Shown: one piece after another, positions 16,772 through 26,017 of the stretch
How the letters are laid out: every line of letters starts with the position of its first letter
Numbering within the stretch: position 1 is the stretch's first letter
Assembly (NCBI GenBank): GCA_023301025.1
Contig: JALZUR010000020.1
Coordinates: forward strand, 62,001 to 126,000
Reading direction: 5' to 3'
Length of the DNA: 64,000 bases
DNA from: Bdellovibrionales bacterium
GTDB taxonomy: Bacteria > Bdellovibrionota > Bdellovibrionia > Bdellovibrionales > UBA1609
Notes under the pieces: model-generated
What the model was told of the DNA's origin: nothing
Databases searched by the model: none
The model's input: only the letters and a program-made list of their open reading frames with translations
Made by a program: the position numbers and the translations under genes

Positions 16772-16840
16772 CTTAGCCCCATGCTGTTGCTTTTAAATAT
16801 TAAAGCTAATGTGAATGTCACACAAAAGCCAGGGGCTGTA
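16772..16840. other. Multi-stem RNA-like structure between the OmpA-lipoprotein and typA genes
   Basis: An outer stem (AGCCCC 16775-16780 with GGGGCT 16832-16837) encloses two local hairpins. One is built on GCTTT...AAAGC (16789-16806), the other on TGTGA-ATG-TCACA (16810-16822). This three-way-junction pattern lies in the 233-bp gap between two minus-strand genes. It could be the 3' end of the OmpA-lipoprotein mRNA, part of the typA leader, or a small RNA. No T-run follows on either strand. Confidence 0.35.
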
Positions 16841-16866
16841 GCAATTTAATTAGAGCGTCATAAATT

Positions 16867-17511
16867 CTAATTGTTTTTCTTAAAAGCCTCTTCATCAACT
16901 GTTATCATAAGTTCTACACGACGATTTTTAGCCTTTCCATCTATCGTTGCATTTGAAGCAACAGGTCTCATTTCGCCCATGCCTTCAATTTGAATTCTTT
17001 TACCTGGAACTCCGGCTCTAACAAGCTGGTCATAAACAGATTGAGCTCTTTTCTTAGATAACGAAGCGTTAGACTCATTTCCGCCATCAGAATCAGTGTG
17101 ACCTATAACGTTTACAATGTCTTCCGGATACTTTGCTAATATTTCACCAATTTTAGCAATATTAGTTTTAGCACCTGATTTAAGTTCATACTTTCCACTA
17201 CTGAATAAAATATCACCTTTCAAGTTTGTGATGATTCCATTTTCTGTTCTTTTTGTCTCAGCAACCTGAGCAAGCTCACGAGCTTGTTTATCTAAATAAT
17301 CACCAACACCTGCCCCTAACAGACCACCCACAGCGGCACCAATCAAAGCTCCTTTGTCTCTATTGCCACTTTGATGACCAATAATTGCACCAAGACCAGC
17401 ACCTGCTGCAGCACCGATACCCGTTCCACCTAAAGTGTTGTTTCTACCCGATGTGGCACAACCAGCAAAAACAAGACAAAACCCAAAAATTAAAATATTA
17501 CTTTTTTTCAT
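16867..17511 (-). CDS. OmpA-family peptidoglycan-binding lipoprotein with glycine zipper
   Basis: The 214-residue protein has a lipobox (FCLVFAGC, Cys at about 18) and then a glycine-zipper segment (GIGAAAGAGLGAIIG...GALIGAAVGGLLGAGVG) of the kind found in outer-membrane YMGG/Gly-zipper proteins. The C-terminal OmpA domain (about 90-205) shows IGHTDSDGG, LSKKRAQSVYDQL and KNRRVEL, which contact peptidoglycan diaminopimelate. It would tether the outer membrane to the cell wall. It is monocistronic, divergent from the DUF2799-like gene. Confidence 0.9.
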   Translation of the reverse strand: MKKSNILIFGFCLVFAGCATSGRNNTLGGTGIGAAAGAGLGAIIGHQSGNRDKGALIGAAVGGLLGAGVGDYLDKQARELAQVAETKRTENGIITNLKGDILFSSGKYELKSGAKTNIAKIGEILAKYPEDIVNVIGHTDSDGGNESNASLSKKRAQSVYDQLVRAGVPGKRIQIEGMGEMRPVASNATIDGKAKNRRVELMITVDEEAFKKNN

Positions 17512-17571
17512 TACACGTCCTCCAAAGACATAGTTTTACAATTTATTTTTTTTAAACTAGAGCTTTATGCT

Positions 17572-18195
17572 ATGAAACTTCTTTTACTTTTTCCACACAT
17601 TTTTTCTCTTTTTAGAGTTCTTTTTTTCAGTTCTTTTTTCATTTTTTTTATTGGCTGTAAATCCAATGAGAAGCTTGACTGCTCTAAAATTAACTGGCGA
17701 GACTTTGGTCAAAGCTTTGCCCAAAAAGGTGAAGCTTTACCTTCAAATTTAAATAAAAAAACTCTAAAATGTAAAAATAAAATGCCTTTTTTTGATGAAG
17801 ACGCTTTTAAAGCAGGCTATAAAGACGGCTTAAAACTTTTTTGCAGCACAAATGCTGGTTTTAGCTATGGCAAAAACGGCAGAATTTACGCAAATACCTG
17901 CGTTAAATCCAGTGAAAGACTTTTCTTAAAAGGCTACCTTAGCGGCCGGGTCGAGTACCTTAATACTGAAATCAACACAACAAAAACAAAACATGCAAAT
18001 GCAAAAGATAGATTTTGGAGAAAAGAACAAGAGTATCTGCTTTTAAAAAGTGAAGACCCAGAGCAAGCAAAAATTGAACGGGATTTTTTAGATGCCTTTC
18101 AAGAAGAATCGAATCAGTTAAAAACACGTATGGAAAGACTCACCAATGAAATCAATTATTTAAAAAAACAAAGAGAAGAATCAAATTTTAAATAA
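17572..18195 (+). CDS. DUF2799-like lipoprotein
   Basis: The 207-residue protein has a long hydrophobic start and a lipobox-like FFIGC. The mature part repeats the pattern C-x-x-INWRDFGQSFAQKGE, AFKAGYKDGLKLFC, GFSYGKNGRIY and C-VKSSERLFLKGYLSGR. Its conserved Tyr-Gly and Cys residues match the DUF2799 family of uncharacterised outer-membrane lipoproteins. A charged C-terminal coiled coil (about 130-207) is extra. Function is unknown. Only 60 bp separate it from the divergent OmpA lipoprotein gene. Confidence 0.65.
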   Translation: MKLLLLFPHIFSLFRVLFFSSFFIFFIGCKSNEKLDCSKINWRDFGQSFAQKGEALPSNLNKKTLKCKNKMPFFDEDAFKAGYKDGLKLFCSTNAGFSYGKNGRIYANTCVKSSERLFLKGYLSGRVEYLNTEINTTKTKHANAKDRFWRKEQEYLLLKSEDPEQAKIERDFLDAFQEESNQLKTRMERLTNEINYLKKQREESNFK

Positions 18196-18227
18196 GATAT
18201 GTCGACAACTCATCCAATCTCTTGTCT

Positions 18228-18749
18228 TTAGTGTACAGTTTCATTATCTGAAGTCATTGCACTAAGTGTTTGCCCTCTTTTAATCTCTTCTAGTGAAGCT
18301 TCACGAACTTTAAGAAGTGAAACATCAAAGCGTAAATCTTCACCTGCTAAAGGGTGGTTTCCATCAACAAGAACATTTTGCCCCTCAATATCTAAAACAT
18401 GCAGTGCAAGTGGTTTCCCATCAGGACCAACACTTTCAAACTTCATCCCTTTTTTTATCTCAATATCTTCAGGAAATTGAGATCTCGGCATTGTGACCAC
18501 TAAATCTTTTTTATACTTTCCATGAGCTTCATCGGCATTAAAATAAAAATCTCCTTTAAAGCCCTCTGTTTGGCCTAAAAGATTTTTCTCTAGAGCTTTT
18601 AACATTTGTCCGTGACCAACTAAAAACTCAACAGGGTTCTCAGGAGTTCTGGCTTCTAATAGCTTTCCGTCTTTATTGTAAATAGAATATGCAATAAGAA
18701 TGACATTATCTTTTCTGACTTTATCGTCATTGGCCTTGTCTTCAGTCAT
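18228..18749 (-). CDS. SlyD-like FKBP-type peptidyl-prolyl isomerase
   Basis: The 173-residue protein has the SlyD arrangement. A split FKBP domain (NVILIAYSIYNKDGKLLEAR, PVEFLVGHGQMLKALEKNLLGQ) is interrupted by an insert-in-flap chaperone domain (about 75-130, AHGKYKKDLVVTMPRSQFP) and closed by VDGNHPLAGEDLRFDV. It speeds prolyl isomerisation and holds unfolded proteins in the cytoplasm. The His-rich metal-binding tail of E. coli SlyD is absent. It overlaps the aat gene by 8 bp. Confidence 0.88.
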   Translation of the reverse strand: MTEDKANDDKVRKDNVILIAYSIYNKDGKLLEARTPENPVEFLVGHGQMLKALEKNLLGQTEGFKGDFYFNADEAHGKYKKDLVVTMPRSQFPEDIEIKKGMKFESVGPDGKPLALHVLDIEGQNVLVDGNHPLAGEDLRFDVSLLKVREASLEEIKRGQTLSAMTSDNETVH

Positions 18750-19380
18750 CTTTAAGCTCCCTGAAAAGTTTAGAATGCTCTTTTATCTTAACACTTAAGA
18801 GCAATTTATCGAAGTCTTGTTTTGAAATATTTTCGCCACCAAAGGACTTAACAAGAGGTGTGACCATTTGCGTATCGATAAAAGACAAACCCAAACGTTT
18901 TAGTCTCACAATCAAAGTATACAAAGCTAGCTTTGACGCTCCCGACTCTTTAAAAAACATAGACTCTCCAGAAACACATCTATCTGTTAAAACGCCGTAC
19001 AATCCTCCAACTAAATCTTTTTTATTCCACACCTCAACAGAGTAAGCTCTTTTTAAAGCGTAAAGTTTTTTGTAAGCTTCAATGATTGTTGTGTTGATCC
19101 AAGTGCCACTTTGTTCTTTTCTCTTTACTGTAGAACAGTTTTCAATAACGTCATCGAAATTTTGACAAAAACTAACTTTTAGCTCTGTGCTTTTTAAAAA
19201 TTTTTTAAAACTTTGAGAAATATGAAGATGATCAAAAAACAAAACTCCTCTTTTTTCAGGTTTAAACCAAGGCGTAAGAGCACTCTCTTCCACCGGCCAA
19301 GGAAAAACCCCTATATCATAAGCTCTGATCAAATCTTCTACTTCTAAAGTATCTGTTACTGCAAACAAATCCTTATCCAT
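18742..19380 (-). CDS. aat: Leucyl/phenylalanyl-tRNA--protein transferase
   Basis: The protein of about 212 residues transfers Leu or Phe from tRNA to N-terminal Arg/Lys of proteins, marking them for ClpAP under the N-end rule. Seen: YDIGVFPWPVEES near the N-terminus, WFKPEKRGVLFF, GTWINTTIIEAYKKL, VEVWNKKDLVGGLYGV, SGESMFF and the SFIDTQMVTPLVKSFGGE end. ATG 19378-19380 fits the family start and overlaps the recQ stop by 8 bp; longer versions from 19434 extend into recQ and have no homology. Confidence 0.92.
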   Translation of the reverse strand: MDKDLFAVTDTLEVEDLIRAYDIGVFPWPVEESALTPWFKPEKRGVLFFDHLHISQSFKKFLKSTELKVSFCQNFDDVIENCSTVKRKEQSGTWINTTIIEAYKKLYALKRAYSVEVWNKKDLVGGLYGVLTDRCVSGESMFFKESGASKLALYTLIVRLKRLGLSFIDTQMVTPLVKSFGGENISKQDFDKLLLSVKIKEHSKLFRELKDD

Positions 19381-20791
19381 AAGTAGCATCCTCTTCATCA
19401 AAATAACTTTTAATATTCTCATCAAAAAGCTCATCAGTTGGTTGTCTGATAAGGCTTATAAGATCAAATAATTTTTTTTGTTGGTTTTTTATCAAATCAG
19501 CACTCAAATCTAAATTAATGTCTGGAACTAAAGATATCTCTTCATCACCTATAAAAATTTTAGTCCCCTCTTTTTTTAAGCAGCCCCATCGTAATAAAAT
19601 ATTAATAGCCGACTCTAATCTAAAATCATAAGTGTTATAGAAGTTCATCTTTTTCTTGAGCTCAAAGACTTGATGTTCAGGAAGCCCTAACTCTTTTGTT
19701 AGCTCAACTTGTCTATAAGCCCACCTTATTGTTTCAGCATCAGGATAAGCCCACTTTATAAAGTCCATCTGCTGGGCTATGTCTTCTTGAGAAAAAAGTA
19801 AGATACACTTTGAAGGCTTGCCATCTCTTCCTGCGCGTCCAAACTCTTGAACATAAGCTTCAACTGAACCTGGAAGTTCAAAATGAACAAGTGTACGTAC
19901 ATCTTTTTTATCAACACCCAAACCGAAGGCAGGTGTTGCTAAGATAAGATCAACCTCACCACCAATAAAAAGTTTTTGAGCACGATGTCTGTATTTCGTC
20001 GGCACTTTAGAGTGATATTTTACATAATTTACGCCTAAACTGTCTAAGTGTTCAGCCAAGCTTTCCAAAGTTTTGATTAAAGAAAAGTAAACTATTGTAG
20101 GACCTTTTCCTAAATCCAAGGTCATAAACTCTTCAAGTTTATCTTTAAAATCAAGGCTTTCCCTAATATCGTGATTTAAATTAGACCTTAAAACAGAACT
20201 CTTGAAAAGCTCTACAGTGCTTGGGTTCAGACCCACACTTTCGATAACATCTTCAACAGTTTCTGGAGTTGCTGTAGCAGTACAACAAAATGTAGGTGGA
20301 AAGCTTAAAAACTCTCGTATCTCTTTTATCTTAGAATAATCAGGTCTAAAATCATGTCCCCACTCAGAAGCGCAGTGAGCCTCATCAACAACAAAATATT
20401 CAGGTTTTATAGTTTTAAAGGATACTCTAAACTCAGATTTGAAGAATCTCTCAGGTGTAACAAACATAAGGTCAATTTGATTGCTCTCCCAAAGTCTTAA
20501 ATTTTTTCTTTTTTGATCAAAGCTCATTTGAGAATGTAATGCGCAAGATCTGATTTTAAACTTTTTTGATTGATGAACTTGATCTTCCATCAAAGCTATC
20601 AATGGCGATAGAACCACAACTTTATGACCCTGTGCAGCTAAGAATTGATAGATCAGGCTCTTTCCCCCACCAGTGGGTTTTAACAAAAAGACATCTTTCT
20701 TTTCTTTTAAGGCTTTTATGCAAGCCTCCTGATCTGCTCTAAAATCATTATAACCGAAGATCTCATTTAATGTTTTTTTGGCTGATTTCAT
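19373..20791 (-). CDS. recQ: Short RecQ-type ATP-dependent DNA helicase lacking zinc cluster and HRDC
   Basis: The 472-residue superfamily-2 helicase has Walker A PTGGGKS (39-46), the DEAH box (136-139, VVDEAHCASEWGHDFRPDY, the RecQ aromatic-rich loop) and motif VI EFGRAGRDG. After the helicase core the four-Cys zinc-binding cluster of E. coli RecQ is missing, and there is no HRDC domain. A short winged-helix-like stretch remains. Substrate choice may thus differ from classical RecQ. It is transcribed first in a recQ-aat-FKBP operon with 8-bp overlaps. Confidence 0.9.
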   Translation of the reverse strand: MKSAKKTLNEIFGYNDFRADQEACIKALKEKKDVFLLKPTGGGKSLIYQFLAAQGHKVVVLSPLIALMEDQVHQSKKFKIRSCALHSQMSFDQKRKNLRLWESNQIDLMFVTPERFFKSEFRVSFKTIKPEYFVVDEAHCASEWGHDFRPDYSKIKEIREFLSFPPTFCCTATATPETVEDVIESVGLNPSTVELFKSSVLRSNLNHDIRESLDFKDKLEEFMTLDLGKGPTIVYFSLIKTLESLAEHLDSLGVNYVKYHSKVPTKYRHRAQKLFIGGEVDLILATPAFGLGVDKKDVRTLVHFELPGSVEAYVQEFGRAGRDGKPSKCILLFSQEDIAQQMDFIKWAYPDAETIRWAYRQVELTKELGLPEHQVFELKKKMNFYNTYDFRLESAINILLRWGCLKKEGTKIFIGDEEISLVPDINLDLSADLIKNQQKKLFDLISLIRQPTDELFDENIKSYFDEEDATYG

Positions 20792-20875
20792 GAATTTACA
20801 GACTTCCCTTGCTTAGATTTTCCTGCTAAATATTTCTATCATTAAATATATAATGTAAAGTAAGGAGACAGACTC

Positions 20876-22981
20876 ATGAGCACAACTTGGGACTTAGACA
20901 AAGTCCGTAACATTGGAATCTCAGCACATATTGATTCAGGTAAAACTACACTCACAGAAAGAATATTATTCTATGGTGGAAAAATTCACGCCATTCACGA
21001 TGTGAGAGGTAAAGACGGTGTTGGAGCCAAAATGGATTCCATGGAGCTTGAAAGAGAGCGTGGAATTACGATTCAATCAGCTGCAACAAACGTAAACTGG
21101 AAAGATATTGAAATTAATATTATCGACACACCAGGACACGTTGATTTTACAGTTGAAGTGGAAAGATCATTACGAGTTCTAGATGGAGCTATTCTTGTTC
21201 TTTGCGGTGTTGCCGGTGTCCAGTCTCAGTCAATCACTGTTGATAGACAGATGAAAAGATACAATGTCCCGCGCATAGCTTTTGTTAACAAGCTTGATCG
21301 TTCCGGTGCAAACCCTTTTAAAGTTTGTGAAGCTCTAAGAGAAAAACTACATCACAACGCTGTTATGGCACAAATCCCGATTGGGGTAGAAGAAGAGCAT
21401 GCAGGTGTTGTGGATCTTATAACTATGAAAGCTTATTACTTTAAAGGTGACAGCGGAGAAAACATTGAAGAAACAGATATTCCTGCAGAACTTTTAGATC
21501 AAGCAAAAGAATACAGATCAATACTTATCGGTGCTGCTGCGGATTTTGATGATACTGTTGGTGAAAAGTTTTTAATGGAAGAAGAGCCTACTGAAGCTGA
21601 GCTTAAAGAAGCTATCAGAAAAGGTGTCTTATCTTTAAAACTTACTCCTGTTTTTTGTGGTTCTGCTTACAAAAACAAAGGGGTTCAAAAACTTCTTGAT
21701 GCAGTTCAAGACCTTTTACCAAACCCTAAACAGATTGAAAACTCTGCACTTGATCAGGACAACGACGAAAAAGATGTAGCACTTACTACAGACCCAGATG
21801 CTCCTTTAGTTGCACTTGCTTTTAAACTAGAAGACGGTCGCTACGGTCAGCTTACCTATATGCGTGTTTATCAGGGCACAATTAAAAAAGGTGAGTTCAT
21901 CTACAATATGTCTAATGATAAAAAACTAAAGGTTCCTCGAATTGTCAGAATGCACTCTGAAGAGATGTTAGATATTGACTCTGCTAGTGCCGGAGACATT
22001 GTTGCACTTTTTGGGGTTGATTGTGCTTCTGGTGACACGTTCACAGACGGGAAAATTAAGTACACAATGACATCTATGTTTGTGCCTAACCCTGTGATCT
22101 CTCTTGCAGTAATGCCAACTGATAAAAGTGGAGCCTCAAACTTCACAAAAGCCTTAAATAAATTCAGAAAAGAAGATCCGACTTTTAGAGTCCATAGAGA
22201 CGAAGAGTCTGGACAAACTATTATTTCCGGAATGGGAGAGCTTCACTTAGAAGTTTATGTTGAGCGAATGAAGCGTGAATTTAAAGTTGATGTTACAACA
22301 GGTCAACCTCAGGTAGCTTACAGAGAAACTATTGGTATGGGCTCAGAGTATGACTACACTCACAAAAAACAAACAGGTGGTTCTGGTCAATTTGCAAAAG
22401 TTGTTGGAAACATCAAGCCTCTTGATCCTAACTCTGAAAACCTTTACGAATTTAATGATAAAATCACAGGTGGACGTATTCCAAAAGAGTACATTCCTGC
22501 GTGCGACAAAGGCTTTCAGGAGCAAATGTCGAAAGGAACTCTTATCGGTGCACCTGTTGTTGGAGTCAGCATAGAACTTAACGATGGTGCTTACCATGAT
22601 GTGGATTCAAGTGAGATGGCCTTTAAGATCTGCTCAATGGCAGCTTTTAGACAGGCCTACGAAAGAGCAAAACCAACTGCACTTGAGCCTATGATGAAAG
22701 TTGAAGTCTCATCCCCTGAAGAGTTTCAAGGAAATGTAATGGGACAGATCAACCAAAGAAGAGGAATCATTCAAGGTTCGGGAACTAACGAAGGTTTCTC
22801 AACTGTTGAAGCTGAAGTTCCATTATCTGAAATGTTTGGCTACTCTACAGAACTTCGTTCTGCTACTCAAGGTAAAGGGGAGTTTACAATGGAATTTGCA
22901 AGGTATGCTCCGGCTCCAAAAAGTGTTCAAGAAGAGCTTGTAAAAGAGTATCAAAAGAAACGTGAAGAGGAAGCTAAGTAA
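20876..22981 (+). CDS. fusA: Elongation factor G of the mitochondrial EF-G1 / spd type
   Basis: The 701-residue translocation GTPase is of full length, with G1 AHIDSGKT (17-24), DTPGHVDF and NKLDR. The switch region reads [27 protein letters not shown] and the later part has [28 protein letters not shown] and the GKDGVGA insertion are typical of mitochondrial EF-G1 and the related bacterial group found in spirochaetes, planctomycetes and delta-proteobacteria. The classical bacterial form has AHIDAGKTTTTER. It is not beside rpsL, rpsG or tuf. AAGGAG and a TATAAT box (20849-20854) precede it. A second, canonical EF-G may exist elsewhere. Confidence 0.95.
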   Translation: MSTTWDLDKVRNIGISAHIDSGKTTLTERILFYGGKIHAIHDVRGKDGVGAKMDSMELERERGITIQSAATNVNWKDIEINIIDTPGHVDFTVEVERSLRVLDGAILVLCGVAGVQSQSITVDRQMKRYNVPRIAFVNKLDRSGANPFKVCEALREKLHHNAVMAQIPIGVEEEHAGVVDLITMKAYYFKGDSGENIEETDIPAELLDQAKEYRSILIGAAADFDDTVGEKFLMEEEPTEAELKEAIRKGVLSLKLTPVFCGSAYKNKGVQKLLDAVQDLLPNPKQIENSALDQDNDEKDVALTTDPDAPLVALAFKLEDGRYGQLTYMRVYQGTIKKGEFIYNMSNDKKLKVPRIVRMHSEEMLDIDSASAGDIVALFGVDCASGDTFTDGKIKYTMTSMFVPNPVISLAVMPTDKSGASNFTKALNKFRKEDPTFRVHRDEESGQTIISGMGELHLEVYVERMKREFKVDVTTGQPQVAYRETIGMGSEYDYTHKKQTGGSGQFAKVVGNIKPLDPNSENLYEFNDKITGGRIPKEYIPACDKGFQEQMSKGTLIGAPVVGVSIELNDGAYHDVDSSEMAFKICSMAAFRQAYERAKPTALEPMMKVEVSSPEEFQGNVMGQINQRRGIIQGSGTNEGFSTVEAEVPLSEMFGYSTELRSATQGKGEFTMEFARYAPAPKSVQEELVKEYQKKREEEAK

Positions 22982-23527
22982 ATGATTTTATCTGATGGTA
23001 CAATCGCACGATTACTAAAAAGTGGTGAACTTAAAGTTTCACCACTTACTGATGAGTCCATCCAGCCAGCATCAATTGATCTTAGGCTTGGGTCTCATTA
23101 TTTAACCGTTGAATCTAGCAAGATGGATTGTATCAGCCTCTCAAGCAAAATTGAGTATCGCGAACTTAAGGGGGATGTTCTAACTATTCCCCCTCATTCT
23201 TTTTTACTAGCAACAACTATGGAGTCTGTTGAGCTGCCCGATAATATGACAGCTTTTGTAGAAGGCCGAAGTTCTGTAGGCCGAATTGGGCTATTTATTC
23301 AAAATGCAGGTTGGGTTGACCCTGGTTTTAAAGGGCAGATTACGCTAGAGCTTTATAACGCCAATTCACTGCCTATTAGACTTGAGTCGGGGCGCAGAAT
23401 TTGCCAGCTTGTGCTTTGCTCTATGGATAAACCCGCTTTAAAGCCATACGCAGGCAAATATCAGGGGCAAACTTTGTCTACTGGTAGCTTAATTTTTAAG
23501 GATTCCGAAAAGAAAGCATCATTGTGA
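22982..23527 (+). CDS. dcd: dCTP deaminase
   Basis: The 181-residue protein deaminates dCTP to dUTP for thymidylate synthesis. Signatures: [13 protein letters not shown] near residue 28, [31 protein letters not shown] with the catalytic Glu, and the C-terminal [11 protein letters not shown]. Whether it also hydrolyses dUTP (bifunctional form) cannot be settled by eye. Its ATG follows the EF-G stop directly (TAAATG), so the two genes are co-transcribed. Confidence 0.92.
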   Translation: MILSDGTIARLLKSGELKVSPLTDESIQPASIDLRLGSHYLTVESSKMDCISLSSKIEYRELKGDVLTIPPHSFLLATTMESVELPDNMTAFVEGRSSVGRIGLFIQNAGWVDPGFKGQITLELYNANSLPIRLESGRRICQLVLCSMDKPALKPYAGKYQGQTLSTGSLIFKDSEKKASL

Positions 23528-23601
23528 TACATGCCTGTTTACTCATGCCTAGCTTTTAGTTATTATAGTTATATTATTTAAAAGGAGACTTTCACTCTTA
23601 T

Positions 23602-23679
23602 ATGGACGACGTTCCCAGAGCCAACTTAAAATTTTCAATCATCAATCAAATCAATTTCAAACAGATACAAGTAGTTTAG
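23602..23679 (+). CDS. Possible 25-codon leader peptide before the CNNM gene
   Basis: A short frame (ATG 23602, TAG 23677-23679) follows an AAAGGAG about 14 nt upstream and ends one base before the next gene's ATG 23681. That gene has no Shine-Dalgarno of its own. The small frame could thus deliver ribosomes by translational coupling or act as a regulatory upstream ORF. The peptide (DDVPRANLKF...) has no recognisable motif. It may be chance. Confidence 0.3.
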   Translation: MDDVPRANLKFSIINQINFKQIQVV

Positions 23680-23680
23680 A

Positions 23681-24760
23681 ATGTTTTACCTAATCCTATA
23701 TCTATCTTTAGCTATTTTCGTATCTTTTCTTTGTTCTATGTTAGAATCTGTTATTCTTTCAGTCTCACCTGCTTATATTGCGTTACTTGAAAAAGAAAAC
23801 CACAAACGAGCAAAGCTTCTTGCAGACTTAAAAGAAAATATCGATAAACCTCTTGCTGCGATTTTAACTCTAAATACAATTGCTCACACTATTGGAGCTG
23901 CAGGCGTCGGTGCCCAGGTGCAAATCATTTGGGGCAATGAAGCCGTTGCTTTAGGATCAGGCCTACTAACTTTTGCGATTCTTCTTTTTTCTGAGATCAT
24001 TCCAAAAACTCTAGGTGCTGTTTATGCAAAAAACTTAGCTCTTGCCTGTGCTTCAACTATCAATGTGTTGATTTATTTAACCTACCCTTTGGTTTTTCTT
24101 TCTGAACTTATCAGTGATGTGATTGACAGAAAAACGCAGGTCTCAACCACAAGAGAAGAGGTTATGGTAGCTGCAGAGATTGGTGTTGATGAGGGTGCCA
24201 TTAGAAAAAATGAAAGTCTTGTAATTCAAAATCTACTCACTTTAAATAAAATTGAAGTTTCTGATATCATGACCCCAAGAAGTGTGATTTTTGCACTCGA
24301 CGGGGAAGACAGTATTGGTGATATCTTTAAAAATAATAAAAGTATCGAGTTTTCAAGAATTCCTATTTATAAAGACAACTTAGACAATATCATTGGCGTA
24401 ACACTAAGATATAAACTTATGGAAGCCTACTCTCAAGATTTAGATGATCTTAAAATTGAGACTTTTGCAAAGCCTCTACACTCTGTTCCGGAAACTATCA
24501 CCGTAGCAGCCTGTTTAGATCAGTTTATCAAACGAAAAGAGCATATCTTTATAGTTGTTAACGAGTATGGCAGCCCTGATGGGATTGTAACTCTAGAAGA
24601 TGTAGTTGAAACACTTTTAGGAGTTGAAATTGTTGACGAATTTGACTCTGTTGAAGACTTAAGAAAACACGCAAGAGACTTATGGACCAACAGAAAAAGT
24701 GCTATTGCTAATAATATTAAGAAATCATCAAAGGTTGAACTTCAAGAAGAAAAAATATAA
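23681..24760 (+). CDS. CNNM/CBS-domain membrane transporter (hemolysin-C/CorC-like family)
   Basis: The 359-residue protein has a CNNM membrane domain (about 1-145, four hydrophobic segments, with the typical SEIIPKTLGAVYAKNLAL) and a pair of CBS domains (about 195-320, VSDIMTPRSVIFALDG; EYGSPDGIVTLEDVVETLLG). Such proteins move Mg2+ or Na+ across the inner membrane with nucleotide sensing by the CBS pair. The CorC_HlyC C-terminal domain is absent and replaced by a short charged tail. Translation may be coupled to the upstream 25-codon frame. pyrE follows by 10 bp. Confidence 0.87.
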   Translation: MFYLILYLSLAIFVSFLCSMLESVILSVSPAYIALLEKENHKRAKLLADLKENIDKPLAAILTLNTIAHTIGAAGVGAQVQIIWGNEAVALGSGLLTFAILLFSEIIPKTLGAVYAKNLALACASTINVLIYLTYPLVFLSELISDVIDRKTQVSTTREEVMVAAEIGVDEGAIRKNESLVIQNLLTLNKIEVSDIMTPRSVIFALDGEDSIGDIFKNNKSIEFSRIPIYKDNLDNIIGVTLRYKLMEAYSQDLDDLKIETFAKPLHSVPETITVAACLDQFIKRKEHIFIVVNEYGSPDGIVTLEDVVETLLGVEIVDEFDSVEDLRKHARDLWTNRKSAIANNIKKSSKVELQEEKI

Positions 24761-24770
24761 TACTTCACGT

Positions 24771-25307
24771 ATGACTCAAGAACATAAAGATTTAGCTATA
24801 GATATAGCCAAAATTGCTCATCTTAAGGGTGATTTTTTACTTCGCTCAGGAACGCACTCAGAAGAGTATTTTGACAAATACAGGTTTGAAGCACAGCCTT
24901 CAATACTAAAAAGGGTTGCGCAACAATCAAAGAATTTTATTGAAGCTAAACACGAGGCTTTAGCGGGATTAGAAACAGGTGGTATCCCTCTCTCCACAGC
25001 CCTTTCATTAGAAACAGGTCTACCTACTTGTTTTGTTAGAAAAGAAGCGAAATCTTATGGCACATGTCAGTTTGCGGAAGGCATTGAAATAGCTAAAAAA
25101 AATCTTTTAGTCATTGAAGATGTTGTCACAACAGGGGGACAGCTGAAAAAAAGCATTAAAGACTTAAGAGAATCAGGTGCGACTATTGATACAGCATTGT
25201 GTGTGATTTTAAGAGGGTCGCTTGAAGAAATACCGCGTTCATTTAAAGAAGAGCTCGGTGTTGAGCTAAAGTGGCTTTTCTCAAAGTCAGACTTTGAGAA
25301 TATTTAA
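24771..25307 (+). CDS. pyrE: Orotate phosphoribosyltransferase
   Basis: The protein of about 178 residues joins orotate and PRPP to give OMP. Seen: LKGDFLLRSGTHSEEYFDKYRFE at the N-terminus (orotate site), the Lys-rich loop VRKEAKSYGT, and the PRPP-binding motif LVIEDVVTTGGQ. ATG 24771 matches the family start; a longer frame reading into the CNNM gene (from 24699) adds unrelated residues. It is slightly shorter than the usual enzyme. pyrD, the preceding step, lies near 6.6 kb. Confidence 0.92.
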   Translation: MTQEHKDLAIDIAKIAHLKGDFLLRSGTHSEEYFDKYRFEAQPSILKRVAQQSKNFIEAKHEALAGLETGGIPLSTALSLETGLPTCFVRKEAKSYGTCQFAEGIEIAKKNLLVIEDVVTTGGQLKKSIKDLRESGATIDTALCVILRGSLEEIPRSFKEELGVELKWLFSKSDFENI

Positions 25308-25386
25308 CCTGTTGATGTCTAATAATTTATAATTATTATTTTAGAGTTTTTATATAACAAAGATGCTCTCACCAAATGGTGATTGT

Positions 25387-26016
25387 CTATTCTCTAAGAT
25401 TTTTAAAAATACTAAAAGTTTTTTCTGAACCTTTTAATTCAGCAGACCATTTTTTAGCTTCACCTTTATAGGCATCTTTCTTTTTCTGCCAAACAAGTCT
25501 TTCTTTTATAGCTCCAGACTCTCTTGTACCGATCTCATCAATTACAGCAGCAACATCTCTTTCTTTTTGCTTCCAAACATCAATCTCACCCTTGATACTT
25601 TCAATCTCTTGACCGTAGCCCTGGACTAAACTTTCACGCTTAGCAGTGTTTTTCTTAACACTTGCAATTAAAGACTCTAACTTTTGTACAGCTTCTCTTT
25701 CTTTAATCATATTTGCTTGCTCAGCAGCAATAATTTCATTGTATTTATTTAAAACAGAACTATAAGTTGCAGCATTTGACTCTGATCTTTTTTTATCCTG
25801 AATAGCCTGTTTCTTTAGACTTCTAAGCTCATTCACAACTCTAGTAGCCTCATTAAAGTTTCCAACAGAAACACTAAGATTTTGCTTATACTTTTCAAAG
25901 TTTGAACGAGAGTTTTTAACATTTTTTTCTAAAAGACCCATTTTATAGTTTATATCAACCTGCGCATTAGCAGAAAAACAAAACAAACTTAAAACGATTA
26001 ACATTATAGTTTTCAT
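25387..26016 (-). CDS. Exported coiled-coil protein at the end of the gliding cluster
   Basis: The protein of about 209 residues has a signal peptide (MKTIMLIVLSLFCFSANAQ) and an almost wholly helical, charged coiled-coil mature part. ATG 26014-26016 is chosen because the signal peptide begins there; a longer frame from 26106 overlaps the upstream gene. I recognise no family. It is the last gene of the agl/glt-like operon, directly after the large TPR-like protein, and so may be a periplasmic structural partner of that protein. Confidence 0.6.
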   Translation of the reverse strand: MKTIMLIVLSLFCFSANAQVDINYKMGLLEKNVKNSRSNFEKYKQNLSVSVGNFNEATRVVNELRSLKKQAIQDKKRSESNAATYSSVLNKYNEIIAAEQANMIKEREAVQKLESLIASVKKNTAKRESLVQGYGQEIESIKGEIDVWKQKERDVAAVIDEIGTRESGAIKERLVWQKKKDAYKGEAKKWSAELKGSEKTFSIFKNLRE

Positions 26017-26017
26017 A

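Noticed and set aside
25369-25382. TCACCA-AA-TGGTGA inverted repeat between pyrE and the gliding cluster as a terminator
   Set aside because: The 2-base centre is too short for a stable RNA hairpin and no T-run follows on either strand; it remains only a palindrome.
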